A DNA stretch of 64,000 bases from Phytopseudomonas straminea (GCF_900112645.1 NZ_FOMO01000006.1:210586-274585), one strand, 5' to 3'. Shown: positions 41,474 through 55,856, counted from the stretch's first letter. Made by a program: numbers and translations. Notes: generated from the letters alone by a model not told the origin.

Positions 41474-42862
41474 TCAGCACGTCCCCGGCGCCGCTTCGAT
41501 CAAGCGCTGCAGCGACGTGCGATCCAATTGTTGGGTATCCACTTTCACATAGAGGGCGGCCTCTTCGACCACCACAACGGCATCCGCTACTCCCGGCGCC
41601 GCCTGAATTCGCTCGGCCAGACCTGCTTCCTGCAACGCCGCACTGGAGAGCGGCAACCGCAGGCTGGTCACATACGGCGGTTCGCGCATAGTAACAGCTA
41701 TGGCCAGCCAGAGAACCGTTAACAACGCACAGCCGCCGAACACGCCGGCCAGGGCGAAGTGCTGATACAGCCAGCCGCCGAGAATGCCGCCCAGCGCCGA
41801 GCCTAGGAACTGACTGGTCGAGTAAACGCCCATCGCCGTGCCCTTGCCACCGGCCGGCGCCACCTTGCTGATCAGCGAAGGCAGCGAGGCTTCGAGCAGG
41901 TTGAACGCGGTGAAGAACACCACGATGCCCAGCATCAGGTTGCGCAGGCCATGGCCGAACAGCCAGAAGAACAGCTCGCAGGCGAGTAGCACGACGACCG
42001 AGCCTATCAGCACACGGCGCATGCGGCGCTTCTTCTCGCCATAGATGATGAACGGCACCATCAGGAAGAAACCGCCGAGCAGCGCGGTGAGGTACACCCA
42101 CCAATGCTGCTCCTTGGGCAGCCCGCCCTGCTCCACCAGCGCCAGCGGCAAGGCGATGAAGCTGGCCATGAGGGTCGCGTGCAGGGCGAAGATGGCGAAG
42201 TCCAGGCGCAGCAGATCCGGGTTTTTCAAGGTCGGCCACAAGGCCTGCTTGGCCACCCCCGACTCACGGTGCTGCAGCGGTCCGGCACTGGACGGCACCA
42301 GCCCCGCGACAATGACAATCCCCAGCAGCGCCATGGCACCGGTGGCCAGGAACAGGCCGGACAGGCCGAAGGCGCGTGTCAGCAGCGGGCCAACCACCAT
42401 GGCGATAGCGAACGACAGGCCGATGCTCATGCCGATCAGCGCCATAGCCTTGGTGCGGTGTTGTTCGCGGGTCAGGTCGGACAGCAGCGCCATCACCGCC
42501 GCGGAGATCGCCCCGGCGCCCTGCAGCACGCGTCCGGCGATCACGCCCCAGATGGAATCGGCATTGGCTGCCAAGAGACTACCGGCGGCGAAGATCACCA
42601 GGCCGAAGTAGATCACCGGCCGCCGGCCGATGCGGTCGGAGATCACGCCGAAGGGAATCTGTAGAAAGGCCTGGGTCAGGCCGTAGGCGCCGATCGCCAG
42701 ACCGATCAGCGCCGGGGTTGAACCGGCGAGCTCCTGCCCATAGGTAGCCAATACCGGCAACACCATGAACATGCCCAGCATGCGGAATGCGAACACCAAC
42801 GCCAGCCCACCGGCTGCACGAGTTTCCGCGCCACTCATGCGTTCGCTGTGCGAATCGCCCAT
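41474..42862 (-). CDS. MFS transporter with C-terminal soluble extension
   Basis: Carrier of 462 residues with twelve membrane helices; GVISDRIGRRPVIYFGL is the MFS loop 2-3 motif and the N-terminal part resembles drug exporters. The last 65 residues after helix 12 form a small soluble domain (QAAPGVADAVVVVEEAALYVKVDTQQLDRTSLQR, in two parts) that resembles a ferredoxin-like fold. Substrate is unknown. ATG 42862 was chosen; the longer frame upstream is the antisense of uvrA. It shares its promoter region with uvrA, which suggests LexA-linked control, although I did not find a LexA box. Confidence 0.85.
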   Translation of the reverse strand: MGDSHSERMSGAETRAAGGLALVFAFRMLGMFMVLPVLATYGQELAGSTPALIGLAIGAYGLTQAFLQIPFGVISDRIGRRPVIYFGLVIFAAGSLLAANADSIWGVIAGRVLQGAGAISAAVMALLSDLTREQHRTKAMALIGMSIGLSFAIAMVVGPLLTRAFGLSGLFLATGAMALLGIVIVAGLVPSSAGPLQHRESGVAKQALWPTLKNPDLLRLDFAIFALHATLMASFIALPLALVEQGGLPKEQHWWVYLTALLGGFFLMVPFIIYGEKKRRMRRVLIGSVVVLLACELFFWLFGHGLRNLMLGIVVFFTAFNLLEASLPSLISKVAPAGGKGTAMGVYSTSQFLGSALGGILGGWLYQHFALAGVFGGCALLTVLWLAIAVTMREPPYVTSLRLPLSSAALQEAGLAERIQAAPGVADAVVVVEEAALYVKVDTQQLDRTSLQRLIEAAPGTC

Positions 42863-42994
42863 CGTCAGTAACCTGTTGAAACAAGCCGACGATTCTACCA
42901 GTCGAAACCCTACTGGCACAGCAGCGGCGCTTTGCCGCACGCCCGTTGCCCCCCTTATACTCGGCGGTTTATCCGCCCGCCACGCGAGGCTGTT

Positions 42995-45829
<2,835 letters not shown>

Positions 45830-45847
45830 GCGCCGCGCTGAAACGAG

Positions 45848-45875
45848 AAAGCCCCGCGAATGCGGGGCTTTTTCT
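45848..45875. terminator. Bidirectional terminator between uvrA and ftnA
   Basis: AAAGCCCCGC / GCGGGGCTTT with a four-base loop, followed by TTTCTT for uvrA and by TCTCG on the other strand. It ends the uvrA transcript; for ftnA the T tract is shorter. Confidence 0.9.
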
Positions 45876-45886
45876 TGGGTGGTGAG

Positions 45887-46351
45887 TTACATCTGGCTTT
45901 GCAGATACTTCTCCAGACCCAGCTTGTCGATCAGCTGCAGCTGGATTTCCAGCCAATAAGCGTGATCTTCCTCGGTGTCCTTGAGCTGCAGCAGCAGGAT
46001 GTCGCGGGTCTGGTAATCCTGATGGCGCTCGCACAGCTCGATGCCCTTGCTCAGCGCAGCGCGTACCTGGTACTCCAGCGCCAGGTCCAGCTTCAGCGCC
46101 TCCGGCACGGTCTGCCCGAAGGTGAAGGCATCCGGCACCATGTCCGGCACACCTTCGAGGAAAAGAATGCGCTTGAGCAACGCGTCGGCGTGCTCGGTCT
46201 CCTCCTCCATCTCGTGGTTGATGCGCTCGTAGAGCTTGTTGAAGCCCCAGTCTTCGTACTGACGCGAGTGGATGAAGTACTGATCGCGCGCGGCCAGCTC
46301 CCCTTTAAGCAGGAACTTGAGGTAGTCGATGACTTCGATATGGCCCTTCAT
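45887..46351 (-). CDS. ftnA: Bacterial ferritin FtnA (formerly called BfrA)
   Basis: Iron-storage subunit of 154 residues with a ferritin four-helix bundle. Ferroxidase residues E18, E51, H54 and likely E94, E127 and H130 are present. Residue 52, which is the haem-ligand Met in true bacterioferritin, is Thr here (EETEHAD). Its P. aeruginosa relative PA4235 also lacks this Met and was renamed FtnA. It is between uvrA and katG, as in P. aeruginosa between uvrA and katA. Iron storage with peroxide detoxification nearby is a sensible pair. Confidence 0.92.
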   Translation of the reverse strand: MKGHIEVIDYLKFLLKGELAARDQYFIHSRQYEDWGFNKLYERINHEMEEETEHADALLKRILFLEGVPDMVPDAFTFGQTVPEALKLDLALEYQVRAALSKGIELCERHQDYQTRDILLLQLKDTEEDHAYWLEIQLQLIDKLGLEKYLQSQM

Positions 46352-46410
46352 GGGGAAATCCTTGGTGCTGCGAATGAATGGGTGAATGCTCGACCCATCA
46401 CCCGGCCGGG

Positions 46411-46451
46411 TCAAGCAAAAAGCACAACGCCCCCATAACGGAGGCGTTGTG
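46411..46451 (-). terminator. Terminator of katG
   Basis: CACAACGCC / GGCGTTGTG stem; on the minus strand it is followed by GCTTTTTGC. It lies 43 bases after the katG stop. Confidence 0.8.
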
Positions 46452-46493
46452 TTGGAGCAGCTCGCCGACCGGGCGCAAGCGCCCGATCATGGA

Positions 46494-48785
<2,292 letters not shown>

Positions 48786-48913
48786 GTCTCTCTCCTTACC
48801 TGGCCTGATCGTTCCCGACTGAGCGGGATTGGCGTTGAGTATTGACGAGCACAAGCGAAGCGACAAATGAATAACAACTTACAGTGCGATAGATTTTGGC
48901 TAAACGAGAGGCA

Positions 48914-48940
48914 TAAAAAAACCGGGCCTGAGCCCGGTTC
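48914..48940 (-). terminator. Terminator of the alpha ribosomal operon
   Basis: ACCGGGC / GCCCGGT stem with an AAAAAA tract beyond it (a T tract on the transcribed strand), 17 bases after the rplQ stop. Confidence 0.9.
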
Positions 48941-48956
48941 TTCTTGCAACGATGCC

Positions 48957-49343
48957 TTACTCGGCAGCTTCTACCTTGCCGCCGACCGGACGGTCGACCA
49001 GCTCGACATAAGCCATCGGGGCATTGTCACCAGCGCGGAAACCGCACTTGAGGATACGCAGGTAACCGCCCTGACGGGTGGCGTAGCGCTTGCCCAGATC
49101 GTTGAACAGTTTGCCAACGATAGCTTTCGAACGAGTACGGTCGAAAGCCAGACGACGGTTAGCAACGCTGTCTTCCTTAGCCAGGGTGATCAGCGGCTCG
49201 GCAACGCGACGCAGTTCCTTGGCTTTCGGCAGAGTAGTTTTGATCAGCTCATGCTCGAACAGCGATACCGCCATGTTCTGAAACATGGCCTTGCGGTGAG
49301 CGCTGGTGCGGCTGAGGTGACGGCCACTTTTACGATGACGCAT
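48957..49343 (-). CDS. rplQ: 50S ribosomal protein L17
   Basis: Protein of 128 residues, last gene of the alpha operon. MRHRKSGRHLSRTSAHRKAM is the highly conserved L17 start. It lies 43 bases after rpoA and before the terminator. Confidence 0.98.
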   Translation of the reverse strand: MRHRKSGRHLSRTSAHRKAMFQNMAVSLFEHELIKTTLPKAKELRRVAEPLITLAKEDSVANRRLAFDRTRSKAIVGKLFNDLGKRYATRQGGYLRILKCGFRAGDNAPMAYVELVDRPVGGKVEAAE

Positions 49344-49386
49344 GGTTCAATTCCTTACCAAACTACACGTTCGGTGATGATGACGA

Positions 49387-50388
49387 TCAGGCAGTCGCCT
49401 TGTCGTCTTTCTTCAGACTTGCCGGCGGCCAGTTGTCGAGGCGCATACCGAGGGACAGACCACGGGAAGCCAGAACGTCCTTGATTTCAGTCAGGGACTT
49501 CTTACCCAGGTTCGGCGTTTTGAGCAGCTCTACTTCGGTGCGCTGGATCAGGTCACCGATGTAGTAGATGTTCTCTGCCTTCAGGCAGTTGGCCGAACGG
49601 ACGGTCAGTTCAAGGTCATCAACCGGACGCAGCAGGATCGGGTCGATCTCGTCTTCCTGCTCGATCACAACCGGCTCGCTGTCGCCCTTCAGGTCGACGA
49701 ATGCAGCCAGTTGCTGTTGCAGGATGGTAGCGGCACGACGGATGGCCTCTTCAGGATCCAGGGTACCGTTGGTTTCGAGATCGATAACCAGCTTGTCCAG
49801 GTTGGTGCGCTGCTCGACGCGAGCGTTTTCCACCACGTAAGACACGCGACGCACCGGGCTGAAGGAAGAATCGAGCTGCAAGCGACCAATGCTGCGGCTC
49901 TCGTCTTCATCGCTCTGGCGCGAATCGGCCGGCTCATAGCCGCGACCACGAGCTACAACGAGCTTCATGTTCAGCGCGCCATTAGCGGCCAGATTGGCGA
50001 TTACGTGGTCGCCGTTGACGATTTCAACATCATGATCCAGCTGAATGTCGGCAGCGGTTACGACGCCAGAGCCCTTCTTCGCCAGAGTCAGTGTAACTTC
50101 GTCTCGACCGTGCAGTTTGATGGCCAGACCTTTGAGGTTGAGCAGGATTTCAATGACGTCTTCCTGAACACCTTCAATGGCGCTGTACTCATGGAGTACA
50201 CCGTCAATCTCGGCCTCGACTACTGCACAGCCAGGCATGGAGGACAACAGGATGCGACGCAGCGCGTTGCCCAGGGTATGGCCGAAACCACGCTCGAGAG
50301 GCTCGAGAGTGATCTTGGCGCGGGTCTGACTGACCACCTGCACATCGATATGGCGGGGGGTCAGGAACTCATTTACCGAAATCTGCAT
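49387..50388 (-). CDS. rpoA: RNA polymerase alpha subunit
   Basis: Subunit of 333 residues that assembles polymerase and contacts UP elements and activators. The N-terminal dimer domain opens MQISVNEFLTPRHIDVQ; the C-terminal domain holds LRSANCLKAENIYYIGDLIQR-like text and GKKSLTEIKDVLASRGLSLGM. Co-transcribed with rpsD and rplQ. Confidence 0.98.
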   Translation of the reverse strand: MQISVNEFLTPRHIDVQVVSQTRAKITLEPLERGFGHTLGNALRRILLSSMPGCAVVEAEIDGVLHEYSAIEGVQEDVIEILLNLKGLAIKLHGRDEVTLTLAKKGSGVVTAADIQLDHDVEIVNGDHVIANLAANGALNMKLVVARGRGYEPADSRQSDEDESRSIGRLQLDSSFSPVRRVSYVVENARVEQRTNLDKLVIDLETNGTLDPEEAIRRAATILQQQLAAFVDLKGDSEPVVIEQEDEIDPILLRPVDDLELTVRSANCLKAENIYYIGDLIQRTEVELLKTPNLGKKSLTEIKDVLASRGLSLGMRLDNWPPASLKKDDKATA

Positions 50389-50410
50389 GGATGCACCTAT
50401 TTTCTAGCCC

Positions 50411-51031
50411 TTACTTGGAGTAGAGCTCGACAATCAGGCTCTCGTTGATGTCAGCGGAGAGATCACCACGAACCGGAACGCTTTTGAACACGCCGGATTT
50501 CTTCTCGGTGTCTACATCTACCCACTCAACACGGCCACGCTGAGCACACAGCTCAAGAGCCTGAACGATGCGCAGCTGATTCTTCGACTTCTCGCGAACT
50601 GCAACCACGTCACCAGCTTTGACCTGGTAGGACGGTACGTTGACAGTCTTGCCGTTTACGCTGATCGCTTTGTGCGAAACCAGCTGACGGGACTCGGCAC
50701 GAGTAGCGCCGAAACCCATACGGTAAACGACGTTATCCAGACGGCACTCGAGCAGTTGCAGCAGGTTCTCGCCGGTAGCGCCTTTCTGGCTGGCTGCCTG
50801 CTTGTAGTAACCGCTGAACTGACGCTCCAGTACACCGTAGATACGACGAACTTTTTGCTTCTCACGCAGCTGGGTGCCGTAGTCGGACTGACGGCCACGG
50901 CGCTGGCCGTGAATACCTGGGGCTGCTTCGATGTTGCACTTCGATTCCAGAGCGCGGACGCCACTCTTCAGGAACAGATCAGTGCCTTCACGACGAGACA
51001 GTTTGCATTTGGGACCAATGTAACGAGCCAT
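50411..51031 (-). CDS. rpsD: 30S ribosomal protein S4
   Basis: Protein of 206 residues. MARYIGPKCKLSRREGTDLF opens and RLDNVVYRMGFGATRAESRQL is the S4 RNA-binding part. S4 represses its own operon in enteric bacteria by binding the rpsM leader. It lies 22 bases before rpoA. Confidence 0.98.
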   Translation of the reverse strand: MARYIGPKCKLSRREGTDLFLKSGVRALESKCNIEAAPGIHGQRRGRQSDYGTQLREKQKVRRIYGVLERQFSGYYKQAASQKGATGENLLQLLECRLDNVVYRMGFGATRAESRQLVSHKAISVNGKTVNVPSYQVKAGDVVAVREKSKNQLRIVQALELCAQRGRVEWVDVDTEKKSGVFKSVPVRGDLSADINESLIVELYSK

Positions 51032-51048
51032 TTCTCACTGTCTCCTGA

Positions 51049-51438
51049 TTACACGCGACGCTTCTTCGAAGGACGGCACCCGTTATGCGGGATAGGCGTC
51101 ACATCGGTGATGCTGGCGATCTTGTAACCGCAGCCGTTAAGAGCACGGACAGCGGACTCACGACCCGGACCTGGGCCCTTGACGTTGACGTCGAGGTTCT
51201 TCAGGCCGTATTCCAGCGCAGCTTGACCAGCACGCTCAGCAGCCACCTGGGCAGCGAACGGGGTGGACTTGCGGGAACCGCGGAAACCCGAACCACCGGA
51301 AGTAGCCCAGGACAGGGCGTTACCTTGACGGTCGGTGATGGTCACGATGGTGTTGTTGAAAGAAGCGTGGATGTGGGCGATGCCATCAACCACCGTCTTT
51401 TTGACTTTCTTACGAGTACGAGCAGCAGGTTTTGCCAT
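51049..51438 (-). CDS. rpsK: 30S ribosomal protein S11
   Basis: Protein of 129 residues. MAKPAARTRKKVKKTVVDGI and GFRGSRKSTPFAAQVAAE are typical S11. It lies 17 bases before rpsD. Confidence 0.98.
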   Translation of the reverse strand: MAKPAARTRKKVKKTVVDGIAHIHASFNNTIVTITDRQGNALSWATSGGSGFRGSRKSTPFAAQVAAERAGQAALEYGLKNLDVNVKGPGPGRESAVRALNGCGYKIASITDVTPIPHNGCRPSKKRRV

Positions 51439-51468
51439 GACTAAATTCCTGTCGATTCGCGAACGCGA

Positions 51469-51825
51469 TTACTTGCGGATCGGCTTACGCGGGCCCTTAC
51501 GGGTGCGTGCGTTGGTCTTGGTGCGCTGACCGCGAACCGGCAGACCTTTACGATGACGCAGGCCGCGGTAGCAACCCAGATCCATCAAGCGTTTGATTTT
51601 CATGTTCACTTCACGGCGCAGATCACCCTCGGTATTCACCTTGGCGACTTCACCACGCAGCTGCTCGATCTGCTCGTCAGAGAGATCCTTGATCTTTGCT
51701 GCCGGGTTTACACCGGTAGCGGCACAGATTTTCTGTGCAGTAGTGCGACCAACACCAAAGATGTAGGTCAGCGAGATAACAGCGTGCTTGTTATCCGGAA
51801 TGTTAACGCCTGCAATACGGGCCAT
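51469..51825 (-). CDS. rpsM: 30S ribosomal protein S13
   Basis: Protein of 118 residues, first gene of the alpha operon. MARIAGVNIPDNKHAVISLT and the basic tail RTKTNARTRKGPRKPIRK are typical. It is preceded by its own promoter, described separately. Confidence 0.98.
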   Translation of the reverse strand: MARIAGVNIPDNKHAVISLTYIFGVGRTTAQKICAATGVNPAAKIKDLSDEQIEQLRGEVAKVNTEGDLRREVNMKIKRLMDLGCYRGLRHRKGLPVRGQRTKTNARTRKGPRKPIRK

Positions 51826-51884
51826 TCAGTGGAACTCCAATTGACAGCTACCTACGCCCCGGAAGCCAAGAAATGGGGCGCGAG

Positions 51885-51913
51885 ATATTATCGCTGTAAA
51901 AACAAATAATCAA
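51885..51913 (-). promoter_or_regulatory. Sigma-70 promoter of the alpha operon (rpsM)
   Basis: On the minus strand, TTGATT (51913-51908), 17 bases, then TAATAT (51890-51885). The -35 box lies directly after the terminator-like hairpin that follows rpmJ. The leader to rpsM is about 50 bases. Confidence 0.85.
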
Positions 51914-51937
51914 CCCGGCAGCGCACTAGCTGCCGGG
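51914..51937 (-). terminator. Hairpin between rpmJ and rpsM, joined to the rpsM promoter
   Basis: Stem CCCGGCAGC / GCTGCCGGG with a six-base loop, 20 bases after rpmJ. On the minus strand the right arm is followed by TTGATTATTTGTTTTT, so the -35 box lies in the T-rich tail of the terminator. Confidence 0.75.
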
Positions 51938-51956
51938 CTTATAGCGTCGATCACAT

Positions 51957-52073
51957 TCAGCCTTGGCGCTGTTTGTGACGCGGTTCCGCGCTGCAGATCA
52001 CTCGCACTACACCTTCACGGCGAATAATCTTGCAGTTGCGGCACAGCTTTTTCACCGATGCACGAACTTTCAT
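51957..52073 (-). CDS. rpmJ: 50S ribosomal protein L36
   Basis: Protein of 38 residues; too short for a long reading frame but unmistakable: [22 protein letters not shown] with the zinc ligands C11, C14 and later C and H (ICSAEPRH). It lies between secY and rpsM, as in all pseudomonads. Confidence 0.97.
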
Positions 52074-52101
52074 CACCAACTCCTCGAACCTTATGGACAC
52101 T

Positions 52102-53430
52102 TCAGCGGAGCATGCCGCTGCCGTAGCCCTTCAGGTTGGCTTTCTTCATCAGGGATTCGTACTGGTGCGAAACGAGGTGCGATTGTACTTGCGACATAAA
52201 GTCCATCACAACCACTACCACGATCAGCAACGAGGTCCCGCCAAGGTAGAACGGTACGTTGGCCGCCACCACCAGGAACTGGGGCAACAAGCATACGGCC
52301 GTCATGTACAGAGCACCGAACATGGTCAAGCGAGTCAGAACGCCATCGATATAGCGTGCAGACTGCTCACCGGGACGGATACCCGGAATAAAGGCACCGG
52401 ACTTCTTCAGGTTTTCCGCTACGTCTTTCGGGTTGAACATCAGCGCTGTATAGAAGAAGCAGAAGAAAATGATCCCTGCACTAAACAGCAAAATGTTCAA
52501 CGGCTGACCAGGAGCGATAGCCTGTGAAATATCCTGCAGCCAGCCCATACCTTCGGACTGACCAAACCAGGCACCCAGCGAGGCCGGGAATAACAGAAGG
52601 CTGCTGGCGAAGATGGCCGGGATTACGCCCGCCATGTTCACCTTCAACGGCAGGTGGCTGGTCTGCGCAGCGAAGACCTTGCGGCCCTGCTGACGCTTGG
52701 CGTAGTGCACCGCGATACGACGCTGGCCACGCTCAATGAACACCACAAAACCGATGATCGCTACTGCCAGCAAACCGATGGCGATGAGAGCGAAAATGTT
52801 GATATCGCCCTGCCGTGCAGACTCGAAAGACTGCCCGATCGCCGACGGCAGACCGGCTACGATGCCCGCAAAAATCAGCATCGAAATACCGTTGCCAACA
52901 CCGCGCTCGGTGATCTGCTCGCCCAGCCACATCATGAACATCGCACCCGCCACAAAGGTGGTGACTGCAACGAAGTGGAAGCCGAAATCGACCGAGAACG
53001 CTACGCCCTGGCTCGCCAGGCCAACGGACATGCCGATAGCCTGGACGAACGCCAGAACCAAGGTGCCGTAGCGGGTGTACTGACTGATCTTGCGACGACC
53101 AGCCTCACCTTCCTTCTTCAACTGCTCCAGCTGCGGGCTCACGGCGGTCATCAGCTGCATGATGATCGATGCCGAGATGTACGGCATGATCCCCAGCGCA
53201 AAGATACTCATCCGTTCCAGCGCGCCGCCGGAAAACATGTTGAACAAGCTAAGAATGGTCCCCTCATTCTGTCGAAACAGATCGGCCAGACGGTCAGGGT
53301 TTATACCGGGAACTGGGATATGCGCGCCGATTCGATAGACGATGATCGCCATGAACAGAAAGCGCAGACGAGCCCAGAGTTCGGACAACCCGCCACCAGC
53401 CAGAGCAGAGAGAGCACCTTGCTTAGCCAT
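52102..53430 (-). CDS. secY: Preprotein translocase channel SecY
   Basis: Channel of 442 residues with ten membrane helices. Signs are the cytoplasmic loop [35 protein letters not shown] and the C5 loop [16 protein letters not shown] text [15 protein letters not shown]. It starts immediately after the rplO stop. Confidence 0.98.
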
Positions 53431-53865
53431 TTATTCCTCGAACTTACCGCCAGCTGCTTCGATAGCCGCACGCGCACCTTTGGTGGCAGCGATACCTTTG
53501 AGGGTGACCGCGCGAGTAATCTCACCGGACAGCATGACTTTCACACGCTGTACGTTTTGATTAATCAGGTTGGCATCCTTCAGCGCCTGCAGAGTAACTA
53601 CGTCGCCTTCGATCTTGTTCAGCTCGGAAGTACGCACTTCTGCGCGATCCATAGCTTTCAGAGACACGAAACCGAACTTGGGAAGACGACGGTGCAGAGG
53701 CTGCTGGCCGCCTTCGAAACCCGGAGCAATGGTGCCACCGGAGCGGGAGGTCTGACCTTTGTGACCACGGCCACCGGTCTTGCCCAAACCACTACCGATA
53801 CCACGGCCCGGACGGTGCTTCTCGCGACGGGAACCCGGCGCTGGACTCAAATCGTTCAGGTACAT
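53431..53865 (-). CDS. rplO: 50S ribosomal protein L15
   Basis: Protein of 144 residues. MYLNDLSPAPGSRREKHRPG and GRGIGSGLGKTGGRGHKGQ mark the basic N-terminus. It lies three bases after rpmD. Confidence 0.98.
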   Translation of the reverse strand: MYLNDLSPAPGSRREKHRPGRGIGSGLGKTGGRGHKGQTSRSGGTIAPGFEGGQQPLHRRLPKFGFVSLKAMDRAEVRTSELNKIEGDVVTLQALKDANLINQNVQRVKVMLSGEITRAVTLKGIAATKGARAAIEAAGGKFEE

Positions 53866-53868
53866 GGA

Positions 53869-54048
53869 TCAACCCTCCACACGGAGAAGGTAATAAGCCT
53901 TGTTGATCATGCCGCGGTTTTCCGGAGTATCCAGAACTTCAACGGTATGATTGATGCGACGCAGGCCGAGGCCTTTGACGCAGGCTTTGTGATTGGCCAG
54001 ACGGCCATTGGTGCTCTTGATCAGAGTCACTTTGACGGTGTTAGCCAT
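53869..54048 (-). CDS. rpmD: 50S ribosomal protein L30
   Basis: Protein of 59 residues, MANTVKVTLIKSTNGRLANHK, then GLGLRRINHTVEVLDTP. A longer in-frame reading overlaps rpsE; the true start has a fair ribosome site and typical L30 beginning. Confidence 0.97.
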   Translation of the reverse strand: MANTVKVTLIKSTNGRLANHKACVKGLGLRRINHTVEVLDTPENRGMINKAYYLLRVEG

Positions 54049-54050
54049 GG

Positions 54051-54551
54051 TTAGAGAATCTCCTCGACACTCTTGCCACGCTTGGCTGCAACCGAATCCG
54101 GAGACTGCATAGCCTTCAGACCTTTGAAAGTGGCATGAACCACGTTCACAGGGTTGGTAGAGCCGTAGCACTTGGCCAGAACGTTCTGAACACCAGCAAC
54201 TTCCAGGACGGCACGCATGGCGCCACCAGCGATGATGCCGGTACCTTCGGAAGCAGGCTGCATGTAAACCTTCGAAGCGCCGTGGGCGGACTTCATGGCG
54301 TACTGCAGAGTGGTGCCGTTCAGATCAACTTGGATCATGTTGCGACGAGCAGCTTCCATCGCCTTCTGGATGGCAGCCGGCACTTCACGGGATTTGCCAC
54401 GGCCGAAACCTACACGGCCCTTGCCATCACCTACCACGGTCAGCGCGGTGAAGGTGAAGATACGGCCGCCTTTTACGGTCTTGGCAACGCGGTTCACCTG
54501 AACCAGCTTCTCGATATAGCCTTCGTCGCGCTTTTGGTCGTTATTTGCCAT
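54051..54551 (-). CDS. rpsE: 30S ribosomal protein S5
   Basis: Protein of 166 residues. GRVGFGRGKSREVPAAIQKAM and the loop GTGIIAGGAMRAVLEVAGV are S5 signatures. Streptomycin and spectinomycin-linked residues are in this part. It is two bases from rpmD. Confidence 0.98.
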   Translation of the reverse strand: MANNDQKRDEGYIEKLVQVNRVAKTVKGGRIFTFTALTVVGDGKGRVGFGRGKSREVPAAIQKAMEAARRNMIQVDLNGTTLQYAMKSAHGASKVYMQPASEGTGIIAGGAMRAVLEVAGVQNVLAKCYGSTNPVNVVHATFKGLKAMQSPDSVAAKRGKSVEEIL

Positions 54552-54554
54552 AAC

Positions 54555-54905
54555 TTAGAACTCCAGCCCGCCTTCACGAGCAGCATCAGCCAGCGCCTTG
54601 ACGCGGCCGTGGTACTTGAAGCCAGAACGGTCGAATGCAACCTGGGTCACACCAGCGGCTTTCGCGCGCTCGGCAACCAGCTCACCAACTTTCTTGGCCG
54701 CGTCGACGTTGCCGGTGGCGCCGTCACGCAGTGCTTTGTCCAAGGTAGAGGCGCTGGCCAGAACCTTGCTGCCGTCGGCCGAGATGACCTGGGCGTAGAT
54801 GTGCTGCGAAGAGCGATACACGCACAGACGCACGGCTTCGAGCTCGTGCATTTTCAGGCGTGCTTTGCGAGCGCGACGCAGACGAGTAACTTTTTTGTCG
54901 GTCAT
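54555..54905 (-). CDS. rplR: 50S ribosomal protein L18
   Basis: 5S rRNA-binding protein of 116 residues. SSQHIYAQVISADGSKVLAS and QVAFDRSGFKYHGRVKALAD are typical of L18. Three bases before rpsE. Confidence 0.98.
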   Translation of the reverse strand: MTDKKVTRLRRARKARLKMHELEAVRLCVYRSSQHIYAQVISADGSKVLASASTLDKALRDGATGNVDAAKKVGELVAERAKAAGVTQVAFDRSGFKYHGRVKALADAAREGGLEF

Positions 54906-54916
54906 TTCCTAGCCCC

Positions 54917-55450
54917 TTACTTCTTCTTGGCTTCTTTACGGCGGACGACTTCGTCAGCGTAACGAACACCTTTGCCCTTGTAAGGTTCAGGACGGCGGAA
55001 GTCACGAATCTCCGCGGCAACCTGACCAACCAGCTGCTTGTCGACACCCTTGATCAGGATCTCGGTCTGGTTCGGGGTTTCGGCCACAACGCCTTCCGGC
55101 AGTTGGTAGTCGATAGGGTGAGAGAAGCCCAACGCCAGGTTCAGCACCTGACCCTTGGCCTGCGCCTTGTAACCAACACTGATCAGCTGGAGCTTGCGCT
55201 CGAAGCCTTGGCTTACGCCGATGACCATGTTGTTAACCAGAGCGCGGGTAGTACCGGCCATCGCACGAGTCTGCTGGTCGCCATTGCGAGCAGCGAAACG
55301 CAGCTCACCGGATTCCTGCAGCACTTCAACGGACGAGTGAACGTTCAGTTCCAGAGTGCCCTTGGCACCCTTCACCGAAAGCTGCTGACCGGCGAGTTTG
55401 ATCTCTACACCAGCAGGCAGCTTGACGGGGTTCTTAGCAACGCGAGACAT
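54917..55450 (-). CDS. rplF: 50S ribosomal protein L6
   Basis: Protein of 177 residues. MSRVAKNPVKLPAGVEIKLA is the start; a longer frame upstream overlaps rpsH and is not used. The C-terminal signature PEPYKGKGVRYADEVVRRKE is present. Confidence 0.98.
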   Translation of the reverse strand: MSRVAKNPVKLPAGVEIKLAGQQLSVKGAKGTLELNVHSSVEVLQESGELRFAARNGDQQTRAMAGTTRALVNNMVIGVSQGFERKLQLISVGYKAQAKGQVLNLALGFSHPIDYQLPEGVVAETPNQTEILIKGVDKQLVGQVAAEIRDFRRPEPYKGKGVRYADEVVRRKEAKKK

Positions 55451-55463
55451 GCTTATCCCCCCC

Positions 55464-55856
55464 TTAGAACACAGTGCAAAGCACTTCGCCGCCGACACCG
55501 GCAGCGCGCGCAGCGCGGTCCGTCATCACACCTTTGTTGGTGGAGACGATGGAAACACCGAGACCGCCGCGAACTTTCGGCAGATCATCGACGGATTTGT
55601 ACTGGCGAAGGCCGGGACGGCTGACGCGCTTGACTTCTTCGATAACCGGACGGCCTTCGAAGTACTTCAGCTCGATGGACAGCTGCGGCTTTGCTTCGCC
55701 GCTGATCTGATAACCCGCAATATAACCTTCGTCCTTGAGAACTTTGGCTACAGCCACCTTCAGGGTAGAAGAAGGCATGCTTACGACGGACTTTTCAGCC
55801 ATCTGGGCATTACGGATACGAGTTAGCATGTCCGCTAACGGGTCCTGCATACTCAT
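55464..55856 (-). CDS. rpsH: 30S ribosomal protein S8
   Basis: Protein of 130 residues that also represses the spc operon in enteric bacteria. MSMQDPLADMLTRIRNAQMA begins it and GLGVSIVSTNKGVMTDRAAR ends the RNA-binding part. Its 185-bp upstream gap has a terminator and a promoter, so it heads a new transcript. Confidence 0.98.
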   Translation of the reverse strand: MSMQDPLADMLTRIRNAQMAEKSVVSMPSSTLKVAVAKVLKDEGYIAGYQISGEAKPQLSIELKYFEGRPVIEEVKRVSRPGLRQYKSVDDLPKVRGGLGVSIVSTNKGVMTDRAARAAGVGGEVLCTVF

